Source of the DNA: Streptomyces albidochromogenes
GTDB lineage: Bacteria > Actinomycetota > Actinomycetes > Streptomycetales > Streptomycetaceae
DNA: 64,000 bases
Direction: 5' to 3'
NCBI RefSeq assembly: GCF_005981925.1
Contig: NZ_VBVX01000003.1
Span: 1-64,000 of the forward strand
In this document: positions 1 through 10,509 of the stretch, one piece after another
Position numbering within the stretch: position 1 is the stretch's first letter
Layout of the letters: each line of letters opens with the position of its first letter
Notes under the pieces: model-generated
What the model was told of the DNA's origin: nothing
The model's input: only the letters and a program-made list of their open reading frames with translations
The model's database searches: none
Position numbers and translations under genes: made by a program

Positions 1-1
1 C

Positions 2-430
2 GACTACACGTACAGCCCCGGCCGGGCCCCCACCGACTACATCAACGCGCTCGCCGAGCGGCGCACCGTCGGCGAGCGCTGCCCCTCCTGCCGCAAGGTG
101 TACGTGCCGCCCCGGGGCGCCTGCCCCACCTGCGGCATCGCGACCGCCGAGCGCGTCGAGGTCGGCCCGCGCGGCACCGTCACCACCTTCTGCATCGTCA
201 ACATCAAGGCCCGCAGCCTCGACATCGAGGTCCCGTACGTCTACGGGCACATCGCACTGGACGGCGCCGACCTCGCCCTGCACGGCCGGATCGGCGGCAT
301 TCCGTACGACCAGGTGCGCATGGGCCTGCGCGTCGAACCGGTGTGGACCGAGGGCGGCCGCTACCCCGACCACTACCGGCCCACCGGCGAACCGGACGCC
401 GACTACGACGCGTACAAGGAGCTGATCTGA
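2..430 (+). CDS. OB-fold/Zn-ribbon (DUF35-type) acyl-CoA-associated protein, 5' truncated
   Basis: The reading frame is already open at the first base, so the start lies upstream of the window; 142 codons are visible. A rubredoxin-like zinc ribbon is clear from two CPxC knuckles (CPSC near visible residue 29 and CPTC near 42). The DUF35 OB-fold follows (motif VPYVYGHIALDGADLALHGRI). DUF35 proteins bind acyl-CoA and pair with thiolase-fold partners, for example with Ltp2 in actinobacterial steroid side-chain retro-aldol cleavage. The stop codon TGA overlaps the ATG of the next gene by one base, which implies translational coupling and a complex with that partner. The substrate cannot be told from sequence. 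Confidence 0.85.
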   Translation, partial: DYTYSPGRAPTDYINALAERRTVGERCPSCRKVYVPPRGACPTCGIATAERVEVGPRGTVTTFCIVNIKARSLDIEVPYVYGHIALDGADLALHGRIGGIPYDQVRMGLRVEPVWTEGGRYPDHYRPTGEPDADYDAYKELI

Positions 431-1476
431 TGCCGCGCGAGATCGCCGTCGTCGCCTTCGCGCAGACCGACCACCGCCGGCGTTCCGACGAGCTGTCCGA
501 GGTCGAGATGCTGATGCCGGTGCTGCACGAGGTGCTGGCCGGCACCGGCCTGAGAACCGGCGACATCGGCTTCACCTGCTCCGGTTCGAGCGACTACCTC
601 GCGGGCCGCGCGTTCTCCTTCACCATGGCCCTCGACGGAGTCGGCGCCTGGCCGCCGATCTCCGAGTCCCACGTGGAGACGGACGGTGCCTGGGCGCTGT
701 ACGAGGCCTGGGTCAAGCTCCTGACCGGCGAGGCCGACACCGCGCTCGTCTACGCGTACGGCAAGACCTCGCCCGGTGAGATCCGGGACGTCATGACCCG
801 CCAGCTCGACCCGTACTACGTCGCCCCCCTCTGGCCGGACTCGGTGTCGCTCGCCGCGCTCCAGGCCCAGGCGCTGATCGACACGGGCCACACCGACGAG
901 CCCGCGCTCGCCGCCGTCGCCTCCCGCAGCCGCACCGCCGCCCGGACCAATCCGCACGCCCAGCTCAGGGGCGCCGTCCCCGCGGGCGACTACCTCGTAC
1001 AGCCGCTGCGTAAGGGCGACTGCCCGCCCATCGGGGACGGCGCGGCGGCGGTGATCCTGGCGGCGGGCGACACCGCGCGTGAGCTGTGTGAGCGCCCCGC
1101 CTGGATCCGCGGCATGGACCACCGCATCGAGGCGCACAGCCTGGGCGTACGCGACCTCACCGACTCTCCGTCGGCGCGGCTGGCCGCCGAGCGGGCCGGG
1201 GTCTTCGAGCGGCCCGTCGACACCGCCGAGCTGCACGCGCCGTTCACCTCGCAGGAGGTCGTCCTGCGCAGGGCGCTGCGCCTCGGCGGGGACGTGAACG
1301 TCAACCCGTCCGGCGGGGCGCTCGCCGCCAACCCCGTGATGGCGGCCGGGCTCGTCCGGATCGGCGAGGCGGCGGCCCGTATCCATCGCGGAGCGTCCGA
1401 CCGGGCGCTCGCCCACGCCACCTCGGGGCCCTGCCTCCAGCAGAACCTCGTCGCCGTCCTGGAGGGGGAGTCATGA
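430..1476 (+). CDS. Thiolase-fold protein (lipid-transfer/Ltp2-like), lacks nucleophilic Cys
   Basis: This is a 348-aa thiolase-superfamily protein. The ATG at 430 sits in a TGATG overlap with the DUF35 stop and has AAGGAG eight bases upstream, so I chose it over the longer open frame starting at 343. Thiolase landmarks are visible: the C-terminal NVNPSGGALAANPVMAAG segment and an HATSGP loop where thiolases carry their second catalytic motif. Where a thiolase has its nucleophilic Cys (NCSTGSSAL-like), this protein reads VETDGAWAL at residues 82-90, with no Cys. Ordinary Claisen or thiolysis chemistry is therefore unlikely. The DUF35 partner suggests a retro-aldolase or acyl-CoA-binding scaffold role, as in Ltp2/ChsH2-type complexes; that is an inference. 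Confidence 0.82.
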   Translation: MPREIAVVAFAQTDHRRRSDELSEVEMLMPVLHEVLAGTGLRTGDIGFTCSGSSDYLAGRAFSFTMALDGVGAWPPISESHVETDGAWALYEAWVKLLTGEADTALVYAYGKTSPGEIRDVMTRQLDPYYVAPLWPDSVSLAALQAQALIDTGHTDEPALAAVASRSRTAARTNPHAQLRGAVPAGDYLVQPLRKGDCPPIGDGAAAVILAAGDTARELCERPAWIRGMDHRIEAHSLGVRDLTDSPSARLAAERAGVFERPVDTAELHAPFTSQEVVLRRALRLGGDVNVNPSGGALAANPVMAAGLVRIGEAAARIHRGASDRALAHATSGPCLQQNLVAVLEGES

Positions 1477-2639
1477 GCAAGGAACCCGTAGCCGTGGTCG
1501 GCATCGGCCAGACCAAGCACGTGGCCGCCCGCCGGGACCTCTCCATCGCCGGTCTCGTGCGCGAGGCCGCACGGCGCGCCCTGGACGACGCACAGCTGGA
1601 CTGGGCGGACATCGACGCCGTCGTCATCGGCAAGGCCCCCGACTTCTTCGAGGGCGTGATGATGCCGGAGCTCTACCTCGCCGACGCGCTCGGAGCGGTC
1701 GGCAAGCCGATGCTCCGCATCCACACGGCCGGATCCGTCGGCGGCTCCACCGCCCTCGTCGCCGCGAGCCTGATCGCCGCCCGCGTCCACGGCACCGTCC
1801 TGACCCTCGCCTTCGAGAAGCAGTCCGAGTCCAACGCCATGTGGGGCCTGTCCCTGCCCGTCCCGTTCCAGCAGCCCCTGCTCGCCGGGGCCGGCGGCTT
1901 CTTCGCGCCGCACATACGCGCGTACATGCGCCGCAGCGGCGCCCCCGACACCGTGGGCTCCGTCGTCGCGTACAAGGACCGCCGCAACGCGCTCAAGAAC
2001 CCGTACGCCCACCTGCACGAGCACGGCATCACCCTGGAGAAGGTCCAGGCGTCACCGATGCTCTGGGACCCCGTCCGCTACTCCGAGACCTGCCCCTCCT
2101 CCGACGGGGCCTGCGCGATGGTCCTGACCGGACGCGACGGCGCGGCCCGCGCCCCGCACCCGCCCGCCTGGGTGCACGGCGGCGCCATGCGCAGCGAGCC
2201 GACCCTGTTCGCGGGGAAGGACTTCGTCTCCCCGCGGGCGGGCAAGGACTGCGCCGCCGACGTCTACCGGCAGGCGGGGATCACGGACCCGCGCCGGGAG
2301 ATCGACGCCGTCGAGATGTACGTGCCGTTCTCCTGGTACGAGCCGATGTGGCTGGAGAACCTGGGCTTCACCGCCGAGGGGGAGGGCTGGAAGCTCACCG
2401 AGTCCGGCGCCACCGAACTCGACGGCGATCTGCCCGTCAACCCGTCCGGCGGCGTCCTGTCCACCAACCCCATCGGCGCCTCCGGCATGATCCGCTTCGC
2501 CGAGGCGGCCCTCCAGGTGCGCGGGCAGGCCGGGGAGCATCAGGTCGACGGCGCTCGCCGGGCCCTGGGGCACGCCTACGGCGGCGGCGCGCAGTTCTTC
2601 GCCATGTGGCTGGTCGGCTCCCAGCCGCCCCCCGGCTGA
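1473..2639 (+). CDS. Second thiolase-fold protein, Cys-to-Ser at the nucleophile position
   Basis: A 388-aa thiolase-superfamily protein. It begins in an ATGA overlap with the previous stop and has a strong GGAGGGGGAG ribosome binding site. The N-terminal KEPVAVVGIGQTKH strand and the C-terminal LPVNPSGGVLSTNPIGASG and HAYGGGAQFFAMW segments are typical of the lipid-transfer (SCP2-type) thiolase group. At the nucleophile position the motif reads AGSVGGSTAL (residues 86-95), placing Ser rather than Cys near residue 88. The three coupled genes probably form one acyl-CoA-processing complex in steroid, fatty-acid or other side-chain catabolism. The degraded acyl chain is unknown. Confidence 0.82.
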   Translation: MSKEPVAVVGIGQTKHVAARRDLSIAGLVREAARRALDDAQLDWADIDAVVIGKAPDFFEGVMMPELYLADALGAVGKPMLRIHTAGSVGGSTALVAASLIAARVHGTVLTLAFEKQSESNAMWGLSLPVPFQQPLLAGAGGFFAPHIRAYMRRSGAPDTVGSVVAYKDRRNALKNPYAHLHEHGITLEKVQASPMLWDPVRYSETCPSSDGACAMVLTGRDGAARAPHPPAWVHGGAMRSEPTLFAGKDFVSPRAGKDCAADVYRQAGITDPRREIDAVEMYVPFSWYEPMWLENLGFTAEGEGWKLTESGATELDGDLPVNPSGGVLSTNPIGASGMIRFAEAALQVRGQAGEHQVDGARRALGHAYGGGAQFFAMWLVGSQPPPG

Positions 2640-2733
2640 GCCGCCGCCCCACGGCGCTCCTCACGCGGCCTGTCCGTCGCCGGGGACGATGGCTAGGCTG
2701 ACCGGCGGACGACGAACCGGGAGGAGCAGGGAC

Positions 2734-2970
2734 GTGGCCGAGACCATCACCGCGCAGCGGCTTGCGGGCCGGGACAAGCCGGAACTGGACCTGAGCAGAG
2801 CGGACTGGCAGTCGGGGAGTCAGGGGGCGGGCGACGTCCAGATCGCGTTCGTCGAGGGCTTCATCGCGATGCGCAACGCCGCCGCCCCCGGCAGCCCGCT
2901 GATCTTCAACCCGGCCGAGTGGCGCGCCTTCGTCCTGAACGCGCGCAACGGCGCCTTCGACCTGACGTAG
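2734..2970 (+). CDS. DUF397 domain protein
   Basis: A 78-aa protein starting at GTG 2734, preceded by GGGAGGAG at the right spacing; an upstream ATG at 2689 lacks a good site. The DUF397 signature is visible: an ADWQSGSQG box, a central IAFVEGFIAMRNAAAPGSPLIF segment matching the family's VAVRDS...L.F pattern, and the closing EWRAFVLNARNGAFDL. DUF397 proteins are abundant in Streptomyces. They usually sit next to XRE-type regulators such as the BldB/WhiJ group and are thought to act as partners or antagonists. No XRE gene is adjacent here, so this looks like an orphan copy. It could regulate an unlinked partner. Confidence 0.72.
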   Translation: MAETITAQRLAGRDKPELDLSRADWQSGSQGAGDVQIAFVEGFIAMRNAAAPGSPLIFNPAEWRAFVLNARNGAFDLT

Positions 2971-3124
2971 CACCGCCGCGCCAGGGGGCCCCGCCGGCTC
3001 CCCCCGGCCGCCGTACGGCGCAGAGCCGAGCCGTACGGCGACCGGGCCCCGGGGCCGGCGGCGGCCCCGCGCCCCGGGCCGCCCCTGACGCCGCAAGGCC
3101 CCCCGGGCCACGTACCATGGCGGC

Positions 3125-3625
3125 ATGTCCTTCCTCCGCCGCCGCCCCTCCGCCACGCCCGCGGGCCCGGAATTCGACGTCCTGGCCATGGACCCGGGCG
3201 ACTGGCCGGGCAACCTCGGAGCGGGCCTGCTGCCCGCACCCGACGGCAGCTGCCAGGGTGTCTTCCTGCGCTACGACCTGTTCGGCGGCCGCGGCCCCGC
3301 GATGATCATCGGCAACCTCCCCGAGGGCTCGCCCGCCCGGGAGCTCGAGGAGGGCCAGGTGCCCTTCGAGGTGGCGCAGCTCCTCCTGGCGCTGGAGAAC
3401 GACGAGCCCGTCACGGTCACCGGCAGCGAGGACATGCCGGTCATGCAGGGCGACAACCTGCTGATCGTCCGCCGTATCAAACTCTCCGAAACCCGCATCT
3501 CCTGCGTACAGTTCGACCGTAGCGACCAGGTGCTCGTCACGATCGCCAGCTGGGACCGGCCGATCACCGACGACCTGTACGCGCTGCTGAAGCCCCTGCC
3601 CGCGGAGTTGTTCCAGCAGGGCTGA
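3125..3625 (+). CDS. Conserved hypothetical protein upstream of signal peptidase
   Basis: A 166-aa soluble protein I cannot assign to a named family. It has no signal peptide or membrane segment and reads as a mixed alpha/beta protein. The ATG at 3125 has no Shine-Dalgarno match. A TACCAT hexamer at 3113-3118 lies six bases upstream, the spacing expected for a leaderless transcript. Its stop is only 24 bases from the preferred start of the signal peptidase gene, so the two are probably co-transcribed. The function is unknown. Confidence 0.6.
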   Translation: MSFLRRRPSATPAGPEFDVLAMDPGDWPGNLGAGLLPAPDGSCQGVFLRYDLFGGRGPAMIIGNLPEGSPARELEEGQVPFEVAQLLLALENDEPVTVTGSEDMPVMQGDNLLIVRRIKLSETRISCVQFDRSDQVLVTIASWDRPITDDLYALLKPLPAELFQQG

Positions 3626-3649
3626 GTCCCTGTGAGGCGAGGAGTGGTT

Positions 3650-4372
3650 GTGGCGGACACGGCGGTCGGAGCACCGGAGAGCCGGTACCGGAAGCCGGGG
3701 AGGAGGCAGCAGCGCTCCTTCTGGATGGAGCTGCCGCTCCTCGTCGGGATCGCGCTGGTGCTGGCGCTGCTGATGAAGACCTTCCTGCTCCAGGCGTTCT
3801 CGATCCCCTCGGACTCCATGCGGAACACCCTGCTGAAGGGCGACCGGGTCCTCGTCGACAAGCTGACCCCGTGGTTCGGGTCCCAGCCGGAGCGCGGCGA
3901 GGTCGTTGTCTTCCACGACCCGGGCGCCTGGCTGAAGAACGAGCCGACGCCGCGCACCAACGGTGTGCAGAAGGCCCTGAGTTTCATCGGACTGATGCCG
4001 TCCGCCGAGGAGAAGGACCTGATCAAGCGGGTCGTCGGAGTCGGCGGCGACACGGTGGAGTGCAAGGGCGAGGGGCCGCTGAGGGTCAACGGCAAGGCAC
4101 TCGACGAGCCGTACGTCTTCCCCGGCAACACCGCGTGCAGCACCGACGAGGGCGGCCAGTTCAAGGTCACGGTGCCCGCGGGCCATCTCTGGGTGATGGG
4201 CGACCACCGCCAGGCCTCCGGCGATTCCCGCTACCACCAGCACGAGCCCGGCGCCGGCATGGTGCCCGTGGACGACGTGGTGGGGCGCGCGGTCGCGGTC
4301 GCCTGGCCGCTCGACCGGCTGGACAGCCTGCCGGTGCCCGACACGTTCGACCACCCGGGCCTCGACAAGTAG
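3650..4372 (+). CDS. lepB: Signal peptidase I
   Basis: Type I signal peptidase of about 240 aa that cleaves Sec and Tat signal peptides at the outer face of the membrane. The N-terminal region is basic, followed by one transmembrane helix (LPLLVGIALVLALLMKTFLL). The box FSIPSDSMRNTLLKGDRVLVDK carries the catalytic Ser, and DLIKRVVGVGGDTV carries the catalytic Lys. The later GDHRQASGDSR box is also present. I prefer GTG 3650 because GGCGAGGAG lies at proper spacing; GTG 3632 is an alternative giving 246 aa. The protein is shorter than enterobacterial LepB, as usual for actinobacterial paralogues. Streptomycetes carry several such genes, so the clients of this copy are not known. Confidence 0.92.
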   Translation: MADTAVGAPESRYRKPGRRQQRSFWMELPLLVGIALVLALLMKTFLLQAFSIPSDSMRNTLLKGDRVLVDKLTPWFGSQPERGEVVVFHDPGAWLKNEPTPRTNGVQKALSFIGLMPSAEEKDLIKRVVGVGGDTVECKGEGPLRVNGKALDEPYVFPGNTACSTDEGGQFKVTVPAGHLWVMGDHRQASGDSRYHQHEPGAGMVPVDDVVGRAVAVAWPLDRLDSLPVPDTFDHPGLDK

Positions 4373-4423
4373 GCCGGCGGGCCGGCCGGCGCGGGGCCGC
4401 CCGCGCCGGTGGGCCCGCCGGCC
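4372..4423. terminator. Strong bidirectional hairpin between lepB and geoA
   Basis: A long inverted repeat: GGCCGGCGGGCC (4372-4383) pairs with GGCCCGCCGGCC (4412-4423), and an inner stem CCGGCGCGGG pairs with CCCGCGCCGG around a GCCG loop. It starts at the last base of the lepB stop codon and lies between convergent genes, so it probably terminates both. Confidence 0.75.
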
Positions 4424-4433
4424 CGCCTCCTCC

Positions 4434-6767
<2,334 letters not shown>

Positions 6768-6777
6768 TCACTCGAAA

Positions 6778-6810
6778 GGGCGCCATCGCCGCCCGCGGCC
6801 GATGGCGCCC
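6778..6810 (-). terminator. Hairpin downstream of amidase gene
   Basis: GGGCGCCATCG (6778-6788) pairs perfectly with CGATGGCGCCC (6800-6810). It lies 20 bases past the amidase stop and is followed on the minus strand by CTTTCGAG, so it is a likely terminator for that gene. Confidence 0.65.
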
Positions 6811-6829
6811 CCGCGCTCGCCCTTCCTCG

Positions 6830-8800
6830 CTACGACGTGAGTACGCGCACGTCAGAGGCCTTCACATAGGCCACCCGGTGCCCGAACTGGACCACGTAGT
6901 ACGCCTCTTCGCCCCGGATCACCCGGTGCCCCGAGGCGTCGAACACGGGGGCGAAGTAGTACTCGCCCGGTGCACGGTCGCCGATCACGTACCGCTGACC
7001 GGCGAGCAGCTTGTACGGCAGCGGCGAGAGGGCCTGCACCGGCACGGACGTCCCGGCATATGCCGCCGCCTCCGGGTAGGCCCGCCCGTACACCGGCACC
7101 TCGGTGGCGCCGTCCTTCGGCGTCAGCACCAGAGCGCGCGCGTTCACCGCCGTCGGCCGGCTGCGCGGGTTGTGGAACCAGGCCTTCTGCCCCAGGTACC
7201 AGATCGCCGTCCAGTCGCCGTTGCGCCCGGCGACGGCGTACTGCTGCCCCGTCGAGGCGCGGGCGCCCGTGTCGTTGACGCCGTTCGTCGAGTCCTGGCC
7301 GCCCGGGCGCAGCCCGATGTCCTTCACCAGCGGAGCGTCGTCGGCCGGCGCCGTGTGCAGCCGGACGGCGCCCGAGCCGTGCGGGGCGCAGGGTTCGCCG
7401 GCCTTCACGCAGCCCGTGTAGAGCGGCTGGTGGCGCGCGTAGTCGGGCCGGACGGTCACCACGCCGCCGTTCGGGCCCGCCGTCGGGGTGAAGGGCCTGC
7501 CGAGCAGCTCGAAGTAGTGCGCCCAGTCCCAGTACGGGCCCGGGTCGGTGTGCATCGAGCGGATGTTGGCGGTGACGGTGCCGGGGACGTTGTCGTGGCC
7601 GAGGACGTGCTGCCGGTCGAGAGGGATCCCGTAGCGCTTCGCCAGGTACTTCACCAGCCGCGCCGACGTGCGGTACATCGCCTCCGTGTACCAGGCGTCC
7701 GGCGAGGTCAGGAACCCTTCGTGCTCCAGGCCCACCGACTTGGAGTTGACGTACCAGTTCCCGGCGTGCCAGGCCACGTCCTTCAGCGGGACGTGCTGGG
7801 CGATGTGCCCGTCCGAGGAGCGCAGCGAGTAGTGCCAGGACACGTACCGCGGGTCCTGGACCAGCTTCAGGGTCGTGTCCCAGGTGGCCTCGGTGTCGTG
7901 GACGACGATGTAGTCGACGCCCTGGCTCCGGGGGCGGTCGGCCTTGTCGTGATTGCCGTAGTCGCCGTCACCGAACTCCTCGTACGGCGCCGGGAGCCAC
8001 TCGCAGGCCACCGTCCTCGGGCACTCCGTGAGTCCCGTGCGGGCGGTCCGCAGACCCAGGTCCGCCGACTGCGCGCGGTCGGGCTCGATCCCGGGCGTGC
8101 CGGGCAGGACGATCCGCCGGCCGCTGTCGGTCGTACGCCGCTCGCCCCCGCGGATCACGTCGTAGACGTCGTCGGCGTACGTCGTCGCGGTCGCCGTGTC
8201 GTCGGCCCCGGAGAATCGGGCGACCGCCCCGTACCAGTCGGCCGGATCGGGGCTGAGCGGCCGCCCGAGGCGCTTCTGGGCGGCGGCCAGCAGCGCGGCC
8301 CCGCCCCGGATGTTCGCGGCGGGATCGCGCCGCAGCTCCGCCTCGGGAAGGCCGGTGAGGCCGGCGGCCCGCTCCAGGGTCCGCAGCCGCGCGGGGAGCT
8401 CGGAAGCCTCCGGGAGGCCGGCCTCCCCGCCGGTCCGCGCGGGGCGCGCGTCGTCACCGCGCGGGTCCTCGCCGGAGTCCGAGTGGTGCGGGGCCCGCGC
8501 GAGGGCGGTCCGGGCGTCGGTGAGATGCATCGGGCCGTAGCCGCCGGTCACACTCGGCGCGCCGCCGTGCGCGTCCCACCGGGACTGGAGGTACGCCACA
8601 CCGAGCAGCACCCGCGCCGGCACCCGGTACTCGGCGGCGGCCGCCGCGTACGCGCGCTGCGACGCGACCGGCGCGACCGACGCGGGTCGCCCGGCCGTGG
8701 CGGACGGGCCGGCCGACAGCAGCGGCAGCACCAGCGCGGAACAGGCCACGAAGCTCCCCGCCCGCCAGGCACGGCTGCGCGCGCTCGTCCGACGAGACAT
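6830..8800 (-). CDS. Secreted N-acetylmuramoyl-L-alanine amidase with extra N- and C-terminal domains
   Basis: A 656-aa exported peptidoglycan hydrolase. ATG 8800 has AAGGA upstream; TTG 8815 is a weaker alternative. An Arg-rich signal peptide with a hydrophobic core (SFVACSALVLPLLSAGPSATA) is followed by a helical lysozyme-like region (YRVPARVLLGVAYLQSRW). The central amidase_2/PGRP domain shows VDYIVVHDTEATWD, HYSLRSSDGHIAQHVPL, VGLEHEGF and LGHDNVPG, with HTDPGPYWDW supplying metal-site residues. A C-terminal SH3-like module carries AVAGRNGDWTAIWYLGQKAWFHNP. It should cleave the MurNAc-L-Ala bond in wall turnover. It appears monocistronic. Confidence 0.9.
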   Translation of the reverse strand: MSRRTSARSRAWRAGSFVACSALVLPLLSAGPSATAGRPASVAPVASQRAYAAAAAEYRVPARVLLGVAYLQSRWDAHGGAPSVTGGYGPMHLTDARTALARAPHHSDSGEDPRGDDARPARTGGEAGLPEASELPARLRTLERAAGLTGLPEAELRRDPAANIRGGAALLAAAQKRLGRPLSPDPADWYGAVARFSGADDTATATTYADDVYDVIRGGERRTTDSGRRIVLPGTPGIEPDRAQSADLGLRTARTGLTECPRTVACEWLPAPYEEFGDGDYGNHDKADRPRSQGVDYIVVHDTEATWDTTLKLVQDPRYVSWHYSLRSSDGHIAQHVPLKDVAWHAGNWYVNSKSVGLEHEGFLTSPDAWYTEAMYRTSARLVKYLAKRYGIPLDRQHVLGHDNVPGTVTANIRSMHTDPGPYWDWAHYFELLGRPFTPTAGPNGGVVTVRPDYARHQPLYTGCVKAGEPCAPHGSGAVRLHTAPADDAPLVKDIGLRPGGQDSTNGVNDTGARASTGQQYAVAGRNGDWTAIWYLGQKAWFHNPRSRPTAVNARALVLTPKDGATEVPVYGRAYPEAAAYAGTSVPVQALSPLPYKLLAGQRYVIGDRAPGEYYFAPVFDASGHRVIRGEEAYYVVQFGHRVAYVKASDVRVLTS

Positions 8801-9018
8801 GACGGATCCTTGCAAGGCGGCCTCCAGGGACGGGTGGTGCGCGAAGGACCTGCGGGGGAGAACTCGCCTTCAGGGGTATCGGCTACCGGACGATCCGTCA
8901 ATGAGGCTCAGCAGCGCGGCATCGCGCACGTCAGCGCCGGTGCGGCGGAGTTTCGCGGCGACGGCGTGCGGGCCTGCGGCGCGTCAGTGGTGTGGACCAA
9001 TCACCGTGCGCCGAAGCA

Positions 9019-9312
9019 TCACTGACGTTTGGTCACCTGCTTGGTCACCTGGTGTCCGCCCCGCACCGACTTCAGCGCGAGCAGCAGCACGCCGATGTCG
9101 TCCAGGAACACCGGATCGGGCATCAGGTCCGCCGGCAGCACGAGGTAGGCGACTGCTGCCCAGAAGACCCACGGCCGCCCCTCCGGCAGTCCCGCCTCCC
9201 GCAGACTCCGGCGGGCGCGGACCAGCCGTACGAGCACGAAGACGGCAGCCGCGAGCGTCGCCACCACCAGCACCACGGCGATGACGAGCAGGGTCCAGGC
9301 TTCGGTGCTCAT
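9019..9312 (-). CDS. DUF1232 (YkvA-type) small membrane protein
   Basis: A 97-aa membrane protein with ATG 9312 preceded by GGAGG. It has an N-terminal transmembrane helix (WTLLVIAVVLVVATLAAAVF), a short basic linker, and the DUF1232 core with its PADLMPDP.FLDDIGVL signature. The tail has an imperfect VTKQVTK repeat. DUF1232 proteins are small and conserved, with no settled function. The gene ends about 205 bases from the amidase start. It lies downstream of the PHP gene with a 64-base gap, so the two may be co-transcribed. Confidence 0.8.
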   Translation of the reverse strand: MSTEAWTLLVIAVVLVVATLAAAVFVLVRLVRARRSLREAGLPEGRPWVFWAAVAYLVLPADLMPDPVFLDDIGVLLLALKSVRGGHQVTKQVTKRQ

Positions 9313-9376
9313 ACGGCCTCCAGGCGGCTCACGTCCAGCGCACTTCCATGCCTCGTCTGCCCGCCCGAGGAGCGGT

Positions 9377-10408
9377 TCAGGCACCGGAGGACGGTACCGC
9401 GCGGGTACGGGTCCATGTCAGCAGATCGTCCATGGCCCAGGTGTTCACGACCCGCTCCGGCGGCACGCCGCACTCCTCCGCCCTTGCGCACCCGTAGATC
9501 TGCCAGTCGAGCTGCCCCGGCGCGTGCGCGTCGGTGTCCACGGAGAACAGCACACCCGCGTCGACGGCACGGCGCAGCAGCCGCCGGGGCGGGTCGAGAC
9601 GCTCCGGCCGGCTGTTGATCTCCACCGCGGTGCCCGAGGCCGCGCAGGCGGCGAAGACCTCGTCGGCGTCGAACTGCGACTCGGGCCGCCCGCGCCCGGT
9701 GATCAGCCGGCCGGTGCAGTGCCCGAGGACGTCCGCGTGCGGGTTGGTCACGGCGGCGACCATGCGGCGGGTCATCGACGGGGCGTCCATGCGCAGCTTG
9801 GAGTGCACGGACACGACGACCAGGTCGACCCGTTCCAGCAGCTCGGGCTCCTGGTCGAGCGAGCCGTCGAGCAGGATGTCGCACTCGATGCCGGTAAGGA
9901 GCCGAAACGGCGCCCAGCGTTCGTTGAGTTCCGCCACCACGTCCAGCTGTTCGCGCAGCCGTTCGGGGGACAGGCCGTTCGCGACCGTCAGCCGGGGGGA
10001 GTGGTCCGTGAGGACCGCCCACTCGTGGCCCAGCGCCGCCGCCGTACGCCCCATCTCCTCGATGGGGCTCCCGCCGTCCGACCAGTCGGAGTGCAGGTGG
10101 CAGTCGCCGCGCAGCAGCGCGCGCAGCCGCTCGCCGCCCTCCGTCCGCGGTCCCGCGCTCTCCTCCTCCAGCCGCTCCAGGTACGCGGGCGTCCCACCGG
10201 CCAGCGCCTCGCGGACCACCTGCGCGGTCTTGGGCCCGACGCCCTTGAGCCGCTCCAGCGAGCCCGCCGCCGCGCGGCTCGCCGTCTCCTCCTCGGGGAG
10301 CGCGGCGACGGCCGCTGCGGCGGTGCGGAACGCGCGTACCCGATAGGTGGGGGCCTGGGCCCGCTCCAGCAGGAACGCGATCCGCTCCAGCGCCTCGACA
10401 GGATCCAT
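9377..10408 (-). CDS. PHP-domain phosphoesterase with PolX-like N-terminus
   Basis: A 343-aa protein. ATG 10408 is chosen over the longer open frame because it begins the conserved sequence and is preceded by GAGAGG. Residues 1-50 resemble the 8-kDa domain of family X polymerases (LERIAFLLERAQAPTYRVRAFRTAA). A helix-hairpin-helix LKGVGPKTAQVV follows. The PHP metallo-phosphoesterase domain shows GDCHLHSDWSDG, VLTDHSP, GIECDILLDG, HSKLRMD, GHCTGRLITGRGRP and DTDAHAPGQLDWQ as metal ligands. The polymerase palm domain is missing. It might act as a DNA-end processing exonuclease or phosphatase; this is inferred from the fold. Confidence 0.85.
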   Translation of the reverse strand: MDPVEALERIAFLLERAQAPTYRVRAFRTAAAAVAALPEEETASRAAAGSLERLKGVGPKTAQVVREALAGGTPAYLERLEEESAGPRTEGGERLRALLRGDCHLHSDWSDGGSPIEEMGRTAAALGHEWAVLTDHSPRLTVANGLSPERLREQLDVVAELNERWAPFRLLTGIECDILLDGSLDQEPELLERVDLVVVSVHSKLRMDAPSMTRRMVAAVTNPHADVLGHCTGRLITGRGRPESQFDADEVFAACAASGTAVEINSRPERLDPPRRLLRRAVDAGVLFSVDTDAHAPGQLDWQIYGCARAEECGVPPERVVNTWAMDDLLTWTRTRAVPSSGA

Positions 10409-10509
10409 CGGCACCTCTCGTACGTACCCGGGCCGGCAGGGACGTCCAGCTTCACCCGGCGCCGCGGCCGGCGCACGTCCGGATACGGCAGTGCCGCCGG
10501 GCAGCGGCC

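Noticed and set aside
9029..9052. Direct repeat TTGGTCACCTG x2
   Set aside because: Encodes the VTKQVTK tail of the DUF1232 protein; an internal coding repeat rather than a regulatory site.
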